64,000 nucleotides of DNA from Variovorax sp. 679 (GTDB lineage: Bacteria; Pseudomonadota; Gammaproteobacteria; Burkholderiales; Burkholderiaceae_C), in the NCBI RefSeq assembly GCF_003952185.1, contig NZ_RXFS01000021.1, positions 1 to 64,000 on the forward strand. The letters run 5' to 3'. The notes under the pieces were generated by a model. That model searched no databases and was not told the origin of the DNA. It saw nothing but the letters and a program-made list of their open reading frames with translations. Position 1 is the first letter of the stretch, and the number at the start of each line of letters is the position of its first letter. Both the position numbers and the translations under genes were made by a program. Positions 40,136-50,651 of the stretch are shown here, one piece after another.

Positions 40136-40236
40136 AAAAACCTCCTAAAACTTTTTCCTGAACCACCGTGCGGGCCGTGGATTATAGGAGTGCCGCTTGA
40201 TTAGACTGACTGCTTCCATACGACCCGGAGCGCCCC

Positions 40237-41754
40237 ATGGCCGACCCCCTTCTGATCGCACGGCACGACACCATCGAGTGCAACCTCCTTCCAGCTCTGG
40301 CCAACCGCCACGGCCTCATCACCGGCGCCACCGGCACCGGCAAGACCGTCACCCTGCAGACCATCGCCGAAAAGCTCTCCGCCATCGGCGTTCCGGTGTT
40401 CATGGCCGACGTCAAGGGCGACCTGACCGGTATCAGTCAAAAGGGTGCCATCGGCGGCAAGCTGGCCGCCACCCTCAAGGAACGCGGCATCGACGTGCCC
40501 GAACCCGCCGCCTGCCCCGTCACGCTGTGGGACGTGTTCGGCGAACAGGGCCACCCGGTGCGCGCCACCATCTCCGACATGGGCCCCCTGCTGCTGGGCC
40601 GCATGCTCGACGTGAACGAAACCCAGGCCGGCGTGCTGAACCTGGTGTTCAAGATCGCCGACGACAACGGCCTACTGCTGCTCGACCTGAAGGACCTGCG
40701 CGCCATGCTGCAGTACGTGGGCGACAACTCGAGCCAGTTCACCACGCAGTACGGCAACATCAGCGCCGCCAGCGTGGGCGCCATCCAGCGCGGGCTGCTG
40801 CAGATCGAAACCCAGGGCGGCGAGAAGTTCTTCGGCGAGCCGATGCTCAACATCGCCGACTTCATGCAGACCGTGGGCGGCAAGGGGGTCGTCAACATCC
40901 TCGCCGCCGACAAGCTGATGAATTCGCCGCGCCTGTACGCCACCTTCCTGCTGTGGATGCTGTCGGAGCTGTTCGAGCAGCTGCCCGAAGTCGGCGACCC
41001 CGAGCAGCCCAAGCTCGCTTTCTTCTTCGACGAGGCCCACCTGCTGTTCAACGAGGCGCCCAAGGCGCTGGTCGAGCGCATCGAGCTGGTCGTGCGGCTG
41101 GTGCGCTCCAAGGGCGTGGGCGTGTATTTCGTCACCCAGAACCCGCTGGACATTCCCGACACCGTGCTGGCCCAGCTGGGCAACCGCGTCCAGCACGCGC
41201 TGCGCGCCTTCACTCCGCGCGACCAGAAGGCCGTGAAGGCGGCAGCCAGCACCATGCGGCAGAAGCCCGGCCTCGACATCGAGACGGCCATCACCGAACT
41301 CGCGGTCGGCGAGGCGCTGGTGAGCCTGCTCGACGAAAAGGGCCGCCCCAGCGTGACCGAGCGCGTGTTCGTGCTGCCGCCGGCCAGCCAGCTCGGCCCG
41401 ATCACGCCCGACCAGCGCAAGGTGCTCGTTTCCGGCTCGCTCGTCGCGGGCGTCTACGAGAAATCGGTGGACCGCGAATCGGCTTACGAAAAACTGAAGG
41501 GTCGCGCCGAGAGCGCGCCCGACGCCCCCGCCACAGCGGTGCCTGGCGGCAAGGGCACGACGGAATCGTCGGGCTCCGGCATGGGCGGCATGCTCAACGA
41601 CATGCTCTTCGGCACCACCGGCCCGCGCGGCGCGAAGCACGACGGGCTGGTGCAGACCATGGCCAAGTCGGCGGTGCGCACCATGGGCACATCGGTGGGC
41701 AAGGAGATCCTGCGCGGGGTGCTGGGCGGGATCTTCGGCAGCAAGAAGCGCTGA
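40237..41754 (+). CDS. HerA-like/DUF853 P-loop ATPase (YjgR-like)
   Basis: A 505-residue cytosolic ATPase. Walker A is [13 protein letters not shown] (about 29-41) and Walker B is [13 protein letters not shown]; an Arg-containing [21 protein letters not shown] sensor segment follows. The DUF853 family (E. coli YjgR) is related to HerA/FtsK helicases but has no defined substrate. The C-terminal tail (about 430-500) is Gly/Ser/Met-rich and probably flexible. Apparently monocistronic, it ends 29 bp from the convergent anti-sigma gene. Confidence 0.88.
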   Translation: MADPLLIARHDTIECNLLPALANRHGLITGATGTGKTVTLQTIAEKLSAIGVPVFMADVKGDLTGISQKGAIGGKLAATLKERGIDVPEPAACPVTLWDVFGEQGHPVRATISDMGPLLLGRMLDVNETQAGVLNLVFKIADDNGLLLLDLKDLRAMLQYVGDNSSQFTTQYGNISAASVGAIQRGLLQIETQGGEKFFGEPMLNIADFMQTVGGKGVVNILAADKLMNSPRLYATFLLWMLSELFEQLPEVGDPEQPKLAFFFDEAHLLFNEAPKALVERIELVVRLVRSKGVGVYFVTQNPLDIPDTVLAQLGNRVQHALRAFTPRDQKAVKAAASTMRQKPGLDIETAITELAVGEALVSLLDEKGRPSVTERVFVLPPASQLGPITPDQRKVLVSGSLVAGVYEKSVDRESAYEKLKGRAESAPDAPATAVPGGKGTTESSGSGMGGMLNDMLFGTTGPRGAKHDGLVQTMAKSAVRTMGTSVGKEILRGVLGGIFGSKKR

Positions 41755-41783
41755 AGAAGAGAGAGAGTAAAGGGGCCGGCCGC

Positions 41784-42425
41784 CTACCAGCGCAGCAGGC
41801 GCGGCCCCAGCAAGGCTCCCACCAGCACGGGCACCGCGATCCCGCTCACGTACCAGACGGCGAGGAAGGGGGCGGTCAGTTCCATGCAGTGCAGCGCATA
41901 GACCGAGGCTCCGACACCTCCCGCCAGCGCCCCGGACGCCGCACCCGCCAGCGCGGGCCGCGTGGGCGCCAGCCCCTTGAGCGCCACCAGCGCGGCGGCG
42001 AACACAGGCAGCGCCATCAGCCCGATGCTCGCCGCGCAGATGCGCCACGACTGCCCCATCAGCGACGGCATGCGCTCGTCGGCCGGCACGGTGAACCAGG
42101 CGATCGCGGCCAGCGCCCACACCCCGAGCACCGGCAACACCGCGCCGGCCCAGGCATGCCGGGGAGACACGCCCGGGCGCCCCAGCCGTTCCGCAGCCAC
42201 GAAGCCGGCGGCCGCGATGCACAGCGGAAACAGCACCTTGACCCAGAACATCGGCCAGAACATGGCCTGCACGATGTCGTGCCGCACGCCGTATCCGATG
42301 AACAGGATCGCAAACGAGAGCGGCAGGCCCGCCAGCACCGCCAGCCAGACGCGCCGGCTGGCGCGATGGCGCGGCACGGCCACCTCGCCGTTCGCCAGCA
42401 TCGCGACCAAATCGTCGGTCTTCAT
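41784..42425 (-). CDS. NrsF/DUF1109 anti-sigma factor
   Basis: A 213-residue membrane protein with about six helices (LAVLAGLPLSFAILFIGYG, VLFPLCIAAAGFVAAE, AGAVLPVLGVWALAAIAWF, AASIGLMALPVFAAALVAL, AGAASGALAGGVGASVYAL, VWYVSGIAVPVLVGALLG) and a short cytosolic N-terminus (MKTDDLVAMLANGE) that would bind the sigma factor. This is the NrsF/DUF1109 pattern. ATG 42425 overlaps the sigma gene stop as ATGA, typical of sigma/anti-sigma pairs. CMEL in a periplasmic loop could sense redox or metal (inference). Confidence 0.85.
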   Translation of the reverse strand: MKTDDLVAMLANGEVAVPRHRASRRVWLAVLAGLPLSFAILFIGYGVRHDIVQAMFWPMFWVKVLFPLCIAAAGFVAAERLGRPGVSPRHAWAGAVLPVLGVWALAAIAWFTVPADERMPSLMGQSWRICAASIGLMALPVFAAALVALKGLAPTRPALAGAASGALAGGVGASVYALHCMELTAPFLAVWYVSGIAVPVLVGALLGPRLLRW

Positions 42426-43012
42426 GCCGCGGCCCCCCAGCTGTTGCCGAAACGGGCAGCCAGCGCCTTGAGCCCCCGGTGGATGCCAACCTTCACGGCC
42501 GACTCCGACATGCCCGTGAGGCTCGCCGTCTCGGCTACCGACCGGCCCTCGATCTTGACGTGCACGATCGGCAGGCGCTGGCGCTCGGGCAGGGTTTCGA
42601 GCAGGCCGCCGAGGTCGCGCTTCGCATCGCTGGCCTCTTCCGCGGATTCGGCGAACACCGCCAGCTCGTCGTCCAGCGGGTCATGCAGGTCTTCGCGGGC
42701 CGACTTGGCGCGCAGCAGGTCGATCATCTTGTAGCGGGCGATGGCGTGCACCCAGGCCGTCAGCGGCTGGTCGCTCTGGTAGGTGTGGCGCTGGTTGTGC
42801 ATGGCGAGCAGGCATTCCTGGACGAGGTCTTCCACTTCATCGGGCCAGCCAAAGAGGCGCTTGCCCAGAAAGGCGCGCAGGTGCGCGCTGAGCTGCTGCA
42901 GGAAGTCGCGGTAGGCCTTCGCGTCGCCGTCGAGGCCGCGAAGGAACAGGCCGCGCAGCGCCGCTTCCACGTCGCCCGGGTTCGTCCTGCTGCCTACGGT
43001 GTTTCGTTCCAT
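42422..43012 (-). CDS. ECF-type RNA polymerase sigma factor (SigF-like)
   Basis: A 196-residue sigma-70 family factor with region 2 (DEVEDLVQECLLAMHNQRH, LTAWVHAIARYKMIDLLRAK) and region 4 (ETLPERQRLPIVHVKIEGRSVAETASLTGMSESAVKVGIHRGLKAL). The RSV-to-VKVGIHRG part is the helix-turn-helix that reads the -35 box. Length and pairing with NrsF match the SigF/ECF16-like group. It probably controls itself and a few stress genes; the Cys-rich lipoprotein 84 bp upstream on the same strand is a candidate target. Confidence 0.92.
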   Translation of the reverse strand: MERNTVGSRTNPGDVEAALRGLFLRGLDGDAKAYRDFLQQLSAHLRAFLGKRLFGWPDEVEDLVQECLLAMHNQRHTYQSDQPLTAWVHAIARYKMIDLLRAKSAREDLHDPLDDELAVFAESAEEASDAKRDLGGLLETLPERQRLPIVHVKIEGRSVAETASLTGMSESAVKVGIHRGLKALAARFGNSWGAAA

Positions 43013-43096
43013 CGGGCGGGCCGGTTACAGCCTTGTCGAAAAAAGATTGCGCGGATTGTGCCGCGCACGGCGGTCCGCCCCTCGAAAGCGGCAAGC

Positions 43097-43441
43097 TCAG
43101 GATGCCTGCGCCGGAGCGTCCGCCGCCAGGCCGACAGCCTCCTTCACGCAACGCTCGATGATCGGGCCGCTCTTGCTCCTGATCTTGTCCATGTCCTGCA
43201 GTTCCGAAACGGTGGCGCCCTTCATGACGCCGTCGGCGGCGCAGGCGCACAGCTTCGTGAGTTCCTCCGGCGATTTCTTCCCGCCCGATCCGGCGCTCTT
43301 GACGCAGCTTTCGACGAAGCTCCGCCGGAAGCTGGCCTTGAAGGCCGAGTCGTAGCCCTGGGAGATGCCCTCCGTGGCCTTGTCGCAGGCGGAAAGACCC
43401 AGGGCCGCGAACACATTGAGCGAGAAGAGAAGCGCGCGCAT
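43097..43441 (-). CDS. Small Cys-rich lipoprotein of unknown function
   Basis: A 114-residue protein from ATG 43441, with AGGAGG 6 nt upstream. A signal peptide ends in a lipobox-like LGLSACDK. The mature part has four more cysteines, in VESCVKSAG, LCACAAD and IIERCVKEA; their spacing suggests two helical hairpins joined by disulfides. I do not recognise the family with confidence. It lies upstream of the sigma/anti-sigma pair on the same strand and might be co-transcribed or controlled by it (inference). Confidence 0.75.
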   Translation of the reverse strand: MRALLFSLNVFAALGLSACDKATEGISQGYDSAFKASFRRSFVESCVKSAGSGGKKSPEELTKLCACAADGVMKGATVSELQDMDKIRSKSGPIIERCVKEAVGLAADAPAQAS

Positions 43442-43546
43442 TGTTGTCCTCCTGGAATGACGTCGTGGGCCTGGTTCACCCATGCGGATTGTTCATCTTG
43501 CCAGCCGCACGGGTGATCGGTACATTGCATTTTTTGAGGGCCCCCA

Positions 43547-44853
<1,307 letters not shown>

Positions 44854-44857
<4 letters not shown>

Positions 44858-46194
44858 ACATCAGCATCGACCCCGCCACCGAATTCGCCGCCGACACCGC
44901 GCACCCGGCCGGCGCGGCCACGCTGCTGCGCACCACCGCCGCCATCCGCCAGCGCGCGGGTGCCCTGCTGGCTCGCGCGCGGCGCGGCGAATCGCAGTGG
45001 TTCCGCATCGGCAGCGACGACGCGCTCGAAGACGCCGCGCGCACCGTCGCCGAGGTCACGCGCGAGCGCTATCCGTGGGACACCATCCCGTATCACAGCC
45101 GCTGGCGCCATTTCGAGGCTGGCGGGGTCGACCGGCTCGAGCAGCTCGACGCCCTGCTCGGCCAAGCCGACGCACGCCAGCGCGCCCGCGCCCACATCGA
45201 CCTGGTGCTGGTGAGCGTGCTGCTCGACGCCGGCGCCGGCCCGGGCTGGCACTACACCGAACCGGCCACCGGCGAGCGCTTCACGCGCTCCGAGGGGCTG
45301 GGCGTGGCGAGCTTCCACGCATTCACGAGCGGGCTGTTCTCGTCCGATCCCGACCATCCGTACCAGGCCGATGCAGCCGGCCTGCGCGGACTCGTCACCG
45401 ACCGGCTTGGCGACGCCTTCCAGGTCAGCGAGGTCAATCCGCTGGTCGGCCTCGCGGGCCGTGCCACCTTGCTGCGCCGATTGGGCGAAGCCATGAGCGA
45501 ACAGCCCGAGACCTTCGGCGACGACGGCCGGCCCGGCCGGCTGTTCGACGCGCTGGTCGGCCCCTACGGCCCGGCCGCGCCGCCCACCGCTGAAATCACG
45601 GCGCACCAGATCCTCTCGCTGCTGCTCGAAACACTGTCGCGCATCTGGCCGGCGGCCAACGCGGTCGACAGCATCGCGGCCGATGGCAGCGACAGCGCGG
45701 GCGGCATCGGCTCGGGCGATCCGGCGCTGGCGCTGGGCGACTGCTGGCGCCACAGCGCGGTGCGGGGCCCCGGCCTCACGAACGGCTGGATGCCGTTCCA
45801 CAAGCTCTCGCAGTGGCTCACGTATTCGCTGCTCGAACCCTTCGAGTGGGCCGGCGTGAAGGTGCTGCACCTCGACGCGCTCACCGCCCTGCCCGAGTAC
45901 CGCAATGGCGGCCTGCTGATCGACAGCGGTGTGATCGTGCCGAAGGACCCGGCTTTTCTCGCCCGCCGCTGGAAGGTGGGCGACGAATTCATCGTCGAGT
46001 GGCGCGCGCTCACCGTGGCTCTGCTCGACGAACTGGCGCCACGCGTGCGCAAGGTGCTCGACCGCACCGAGGAAGAGCTTCCGCTGGCCTGCGTGCTCGA
46101 AGGAGGCACCTGGGCCGCGGGCCGCGCTCTGGCACAACGCTTGCGTGACGGTGCCCCGCCTCTGCTGATCGAGAGCGACGGCACCGTCTTTTAG
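44854..46194 (+). CDS. Urc4-type DUF1688 protein (uracil catabolism)
   Basis: A 446-residue cytosolic DUF1688 protein. Recognisable stretches are PYHSRWRHFEAGGVDRL, GPGWHYTEP, RSEGLGVASFHAF, FQVSEVNPLVGLAGR, GDCWRHSA and PFHKLSQWLTYSLLEPFEWAG, rich in conserved His, Trp and Glu. The fungal counterpart URC4 is needed for the second uracil-degradation route; its reaction is not established by sequence. ATG 44854 overlaps the Urc1 stop. It is followed 36 nt later by upp, so urc1-urc4-upp is one transcription unit. Confidence 0.88.
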
Positions 46195-46230
46195 ACTCCC
46201 GGGTTCAGCAGCAACGGTAGAAAAAATCCA

Positions 46231-46860
<630 letters not shown>

Positions 46861-46869
46861 GGCTCGCCC

Positions 46870-46958
46870 CCAGGCTGCGCGCACTTCGTGTCGCTTCGCA
46901 TTCCCCCTACCGGGGGCAACACCTGAGGCCCGGCGAAGCCGGTTCCTCGATGTTCTGG
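46870..46958 (-). repeat. Dispersed intergenic repeat, copy 2 (REP-like, inverted)
   Basis: About 89 bp just after upp whose reverse complement matches 18502-18590 nearly throughout, including GCGAAGCGACACGAAGTGCG and CAGGTGTTGCCCCCGG. The two small hairpins are conserved although the central bases differ (CCCCCGGTAGGGGG here). It lies between upp and the binding-protein gene and may act as a weak terminator or message-stability element (inference). Confidence 0.8.
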
Positions 46959-47050
46959 AATGGGCTTTGGTGATGTCGGGGTTGTGCCCGGAACGGGCAC
47001 AGGGATTGCAGCGCAAGTTCTTTTTATCAATCGAATCGAGGAGAAGCACC

Positions 47051-48055
47051 GTGACAGCACGTCGTCAATTGATCATCCGTTCCGTCGCCGTTGCCGCAGC
47101 GCTTGCTGCTGTGGGCGCTCCGGGTCTTGCGCTTGCACAGGCCAAGCTGAAGGTGGCGGCGGTGTACACCGTGCCGTTCGAGCAGCAATGGGTGGGCCGC
47201 ATCCACAAGGCGCTGAAGGCTGCCGAGGCCCGTGGGGAGATCGAGTACAAGGCCACGGAGAACGTGAGCAATGCCGACTACGAGCGCGTGATGCGCGAGT
47301 ACGCCACGGCCGGCAACCAGCTGATCCTGGGCGAGGTGTTCGGCGTGGAGGCCGCGGCGCGCAAGGTGGCGAAGGACTTTCCGAAGGTGGCCTTCCTGAT
47401 GGGTTCGTCGCTCAAGCCCCAGGCGCCCAACTTCAGCGTGTTCGACAACTACATCCAGGAGCCGGCATACCTGAGCGGCATGGTGGCCGGGGGCATGACG
47501 AAGAGCAACCGCATCGGCATGGTCGGCGGCTTCCCGATTCCCGAGGTCAACCGGCTGATGAACGCGTTCATGGCGGGCGCGAAGGAAACGAACCCGAAGG
47601 TGGAGTTCAGCGTGAGCTTCATCAACAGCTGGTTCGATCCGCCGAAGGCCAAGGAAGCGGCCTTCGCGATGATCGACAAGGGCGCGGACGTGATGTACGC
47701 GGAGCGCTTCGGTGTCTCCGACGCGGCCAAGGAAAAGGGCAAGCTCGCCATCGGCAACGTGATCGACACGCAGAGCCAGTACCCCGACACGGTGGTGGCC
47801 TCGGCCCTGTGGAACTTCGAACCGGCGGCCGACCGCGCGATCAAGCTCGTGAAGGAAGGCAAGTTCGCCGCCGAGGACTACGGCCAGTACGCGCAGATGA
47901 AGCACAAGGGCTCCGAGCTCGCGCCGCTGGGCACCTTCGAGAAGAAGGTGCCGGCGGACATCGTCGCGAAGGTGAAGGCCAGGCAGGCCGACATCCTGTC
48001 GGGCAAGTTCACGGTGAAGGTGGACGACGGCCAACCCAAGTCCACCGCAAAGTGA
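47051..48055 (+). CDS. BMP-family ABC transporter substrate-binding protein
   Basis: A 334-residue periplasmic binding protein of the basic-membrane-protein/PnrA type. It starts at GTG 47051 with GAGGAG 7 nt upstream; a longer frame from 46967 reads through the leader. The signal peptide TARRQLIIRSVAVAAALAAVG has a twin Arg and ends at LALAQ. Mature motifs are AAVYTVPFEQQWVGRIHKAL, ATENVSNADYERVMREYA, GMVGGFPIPEVNRLMNAF and FINSWFDPPKAKEAA. BMP members bind nucleosides or related bases; the URC genes upstream and cytosine deaminase downstream make a pyrimidine or nucleobase ligand likely. Confidence 0.92.
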   Translation: MTARRQLIIRSVAVAAALAAVGAPGLALAQAKLKVAAVYTVPFEQQWVGRIHKALKAAEARGEIEYKATENVSNADYERVMREYATAGNQLILGEVFGVEAAARKVAKDFPKVAFLMGSSLKPQAPNFSVFDNYIQEPAYLSGMVAGGMTKSNRIGMVGGFPIPEVNRLMNAFMAGAKETNPKVEFSVSFINSWFDPPKAKEAAFAMIDKGADVMYAERFGVSDAAKEKGKLAIGNVIDTQSQYPDTVVASALWNFEPAADRAIKLVKEGKFAAEDYGQYAQMKHKGSELAPLGTFEKKVPADIVAKVKARQADILSGKFTVKVDDGQPKSTAK

Positions 48056-48063
48056 GGAAGCCG

Positions 48064-49017
48064 ATGACGACGACGATCCGCTGGCGTTCCCTTCTCGCAG
48101 CCGGTGCGCTGGCCGTCGGCCTGAGCGGCTGCGTGGGTGTCTACAAGGGCGGCGCCGTCGCCATCAACAGCAGCACCCGCCTCGACGACACGCCCCGCAT
48201 CGCGGTGCTCTCGGCCTTCGAGCCGGAGCTGAAGCTGCTGCTGACGCGCCTGCAGGGTCCGGTGAAGCACAGCGTGAACGGCGTGGAGTTCACCACCGGC
48301 ACGCTCGAAGGCAAGCCGGTGGTGCTGTTCCTGTCGGGCATCAGCATGACGAACGCGACGATGAACACGCAGCTGGTGCTCAACCGCTTCCGCGTGACGA
48401 ACATCGTGTTCAGCGGCATCGCAGGCGGCGTGAACCCGTCGCTGCACGTGGGCGACGTCACCGTGCCGGCGCAGTGGGGCCAGTACCTCGAAGTGCTGAT
48501 GGCGCGCGAAACCGCGCCCGGCAAGTACACGGCGCCGCCCTTCATCACCGACGCCACGCTGCCCAACTTCGGCATGATGTTCCCGCGCCCGGTCGAGGTC
48601 CGCTCGGCGGCTCGCCCGGAAATCCAGCGCAAGTTCTGGTTCGAGGCCGATCCGAAGATGCTCGAGGTGGCGCGCAGCATCCGCAATGTCGACCTCGCCA
48701 ACTGCAGCGCCGGCAAGTGCCTGCCGCGCAAGCCCCAGCTGGTGGTCGGCGGCAACGGCGTCTCGGGCCAGGCCTTCATGGACAACAAGGCCTACCGCGA
48801 ATACACCTACAAGACCTTCCAGGCCAACGTGCTCGACATGGAGACCGCCGCCGTGGGCATGGTCGCCTACAGCAACGGCGTGCCCTACATCGCCTTCCGT
48901 TCGCTCAGCGACCTCGCGGGCGGCGGCGACGGCGAGAACGAGATGGGCACCTTCATGGGCATCGCGGCGGACAACTCCGCCAAGGTCATGCTGGCGTTCC
49001 TGGCTGCATGGAAGTGA
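48064..49017 (+). CDS. Lipoprotein of the nucleoside phosphorylase/nucleosidase superfamily
   Basis: 317 residues with a signal peptide ending in a lipobox (VGLSGCVG). The rest is a MTA/SAH nucleosidase-like (PNP/UDP superfamily) domain: IAVLSAFEPELKLLL, GKPVVLFLSGISMTNATMN, VFSGIAGGVNPSLHVGDVTVP, QANVLDMETAAVGMVAY and FRSLSDLAGGGDGENE, with the conserved ribose-contact Met-Glu and the catalytic-type Asp in SLSD. The lipobox places it outside the cytoplasm, where phosphate is scarce, so hydrolysis rather than phosphorolysis is expected. It would release bases from nucleosides at the point of import (inference). Confidence 0.87.
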   Translation: MTTTIRWRSLLAAGALAVGLSGCVGVYKGGAVAINSSTRLDDTPRIAVLSAFEPELKLLLTRLQGPVKHSVNGVEFTTGTLEGKPVVLFLSGISMTNATMNTQLVLNRFRVTNIVFSGIAGGVNPSLHVGDVTVPAQWGQYLEVLMARETAPGKYTAPPFITDATLPNFGMMFPRPVEVRSAARPEIQRKFWFEADPKMLEVARSIRNVDLANCSAGKCLPRKPQLVVGGNGVSGQAFMDNKAYREYTYKTFQANVLDMETAAVGMVAYSNGVPYIAFRSLSDLAGGGDGENEMGTFMGIAADNSAKVMLAFLAAWK

Positions 49018-50651
49018 CCGAGCCTTCCCTCCCTCCCACGGAAGGAGGAAACGCCGCCACCGTTCTCCGCCTCCAGGGCATCACCAAGCGCTTCGGCAGC
49101 CTCGTCGCCAACGACGACATCTCTCTCGACCTGCGGGCCGGCGAGGTGCTCGCGCTGCTGGGCGAGAACGGCGCGGGCAAGTCGACGCTGATGTCGATCC
49201 TGTTCGGCCACTACGTTGCCGACGAGGGCGGCATCGAAGCCTTCGGCGCGCCGCTGCCGCCGGGCAACCCCAAGGCCGCGCTGGCCGCAGGCGTGGGCAT
49301 GGTGCACCAGCACTTCACGCTGGCGGACAACCTCAGCGTGCTCGACAACGTGCTGATGGGCACCGAGCCGCTGTGGCGTCCGGTGTCGCGCCGCTCGGCC
49401 GCGCGCGAGCGGCTGCTCGACGTGGCCAGGCGCTTCGGGCTGCCGGTGCAGCCTGACGCGCTCGTGGGAAGCCTCTCGGTCGGCGAGCGCCAGCGCGTGG
49501 AGATTCTCAAGGCGCTGTATCGCGGCGCGCGCATCCTGATCCTCGACGAGCCAACCGCCGTACTGACGCCGCAGGAAAGCGAGGCACTGTTCGCCACGCT
49601 CGCGCAGATGGTGGCGCAGGGCCTGTCGGTGATCTTCATCAGCCACAAGCTCGACGAAGTGCTGCGCGTGTCGCACCGCATCGCCGTGCTGCGCGGCGGC
49701 AAGCTGGTGGCCGAAGCGCGCACTGCGGACACCACGCAGGCGCAGCTCGCGCTGTGGATGGTGGGGCATGCGGTCGAAGCGCCGCAGCGGCGGCCCGCCA
49801 GGTCGGTGGGCGATGCGATCTGCGTGCTAGACCATGTGAGCACCGCCGCATCGAAGGGCGGTGGACAGGACCGGCTTCGCGAAGTGTCGCTGACGCTGCG
49901 TGCCGGAGAAATCACCGCCATCGCGGGCGTCTCCGGCAACGGGCAGGTCGCGCTGGCCGAGCTGCTGTGCGGCACGCGCCGGGCCACATCGGGCACGGCG
50001 CAGCTCATGGGTCGCCCGCTACCGCCCTCGCCTGCCCGGCTGGTGCAGCGCGGCGTCGCGCGCATTCCGGAAGACCGGCATGCTGTCGGCGTGGTCGGAG
50101 ACCTGCCCGTGTGGGAGAACGCGGTGTCGGAACGGCTGCGCAGCCCGGTGTTCTCGCGCTGGTCGTGGATCGTGAAGCGCGCGGCCGCCCGGCTGCATGC
50201 GCGGCGCATCGAGAAGGCATTCGACGTGCGCGGCGCTGGCCTGATGGCGCCGGCACGCTCGCTCTCCGGCGGGAACATGCAGAAGCTGATCCTCGGCCGT
50301 GCACTGCTGGCACCCGAGCAGCCCGAGCCGGCAAAAGGCAACGACCATGACAAGAAATATCCGAACCGTGCACCGCGCCTCATCGTCGCGCACCAGCCGA
50401 CCTGGGGCCTGGACATCGGCGCCGTCGCCTATGTGCAGCAACAGTTGATCGCCGCGCGCGACGCCGGTGCAGCCGTGCTGGTGATTTCCGACGATCTCGA
50501 CGAGGTGCTCGCGCTCGGCGACCGCGTGGCCGTGATGCACGGCGGCCACCTGGGCGAAGCCCGCCCGGCGACGGCATGGACGCGCGAAGCCATCGGGCTG
50601 GCCATGGCCGGCGCCACGACGGCACCACGCGCCAAGGGAGCCTCGTCATGA
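49008..50651 (+). CDS. BMP-type ABC transporter ATPase (two nucleotide-binding domains)
   Basis: 547 residues with tandem ABC domains, as in RbsA/YufO transporters. Domain 1: GENGAGKSTLMS, VGERQRVEILKAL and ILILDEPTAVLTP. Domain 2: GVSGNGQVALAELL in place of Walker A, LSGGNMQKLILGRALL and VAHQPTWGLDIGA, the degenerate second site normal for this family. About 20 extra residues rich in Pro, Glu, Lys and Asp (about 50320-50380) separate the signature and Walker B of domain 2. ATG 49008 overlaps the end of the nucleosidase gene by 10 bp, and the stop overlaps the permease start by ATGA. It powers the two permeases that follow. Confidence 0.93.
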   Translation: MEVTEPSLPPTEGGNAATVLRLQGITKRFGSLVANDDISLDLRAGEVLALLGENGAGKSTLMSILFGHYVADEGGIEAFGAPLPPGNPKAALAAGVGMVHQHFTLADNLSVLDNVLMGTEPLWRPVSRRSAARERLLDVARRFGLPVQPDALVGSLSVGERQRVEILKALYRGARILILDEPTAVLTPQESEALFATLAQMVAQGLSVIFISHKLDEVLRVSHRIAVLRGGKLVAEARTADTTQAQLALWMVGHAVEAPQRRPARSVGDAICVLDHVSTAASKGGGQDRLREVSLTLRAGEITAIAGVSGNGQVALAELLCGTRRATSGTAQLMGRPLPPSPARLVQRGVARIPEDRHAVGVVGDLPVWENAVSERLRSPVFSRWSWIVKRAAARLHARRIEKAFDVRGAGLMAPARSLSGGNMQKLILGRALLAPEQPEPAKGNDHDKKYPNRAPRLIVAHQPTWGLDIGAVAYVQQQLIAARDAGAAVLVISDDLDEVLALGDRVAVMHGGHLGEARPATAWTREAIGLAMAGATTAPRAKGASS

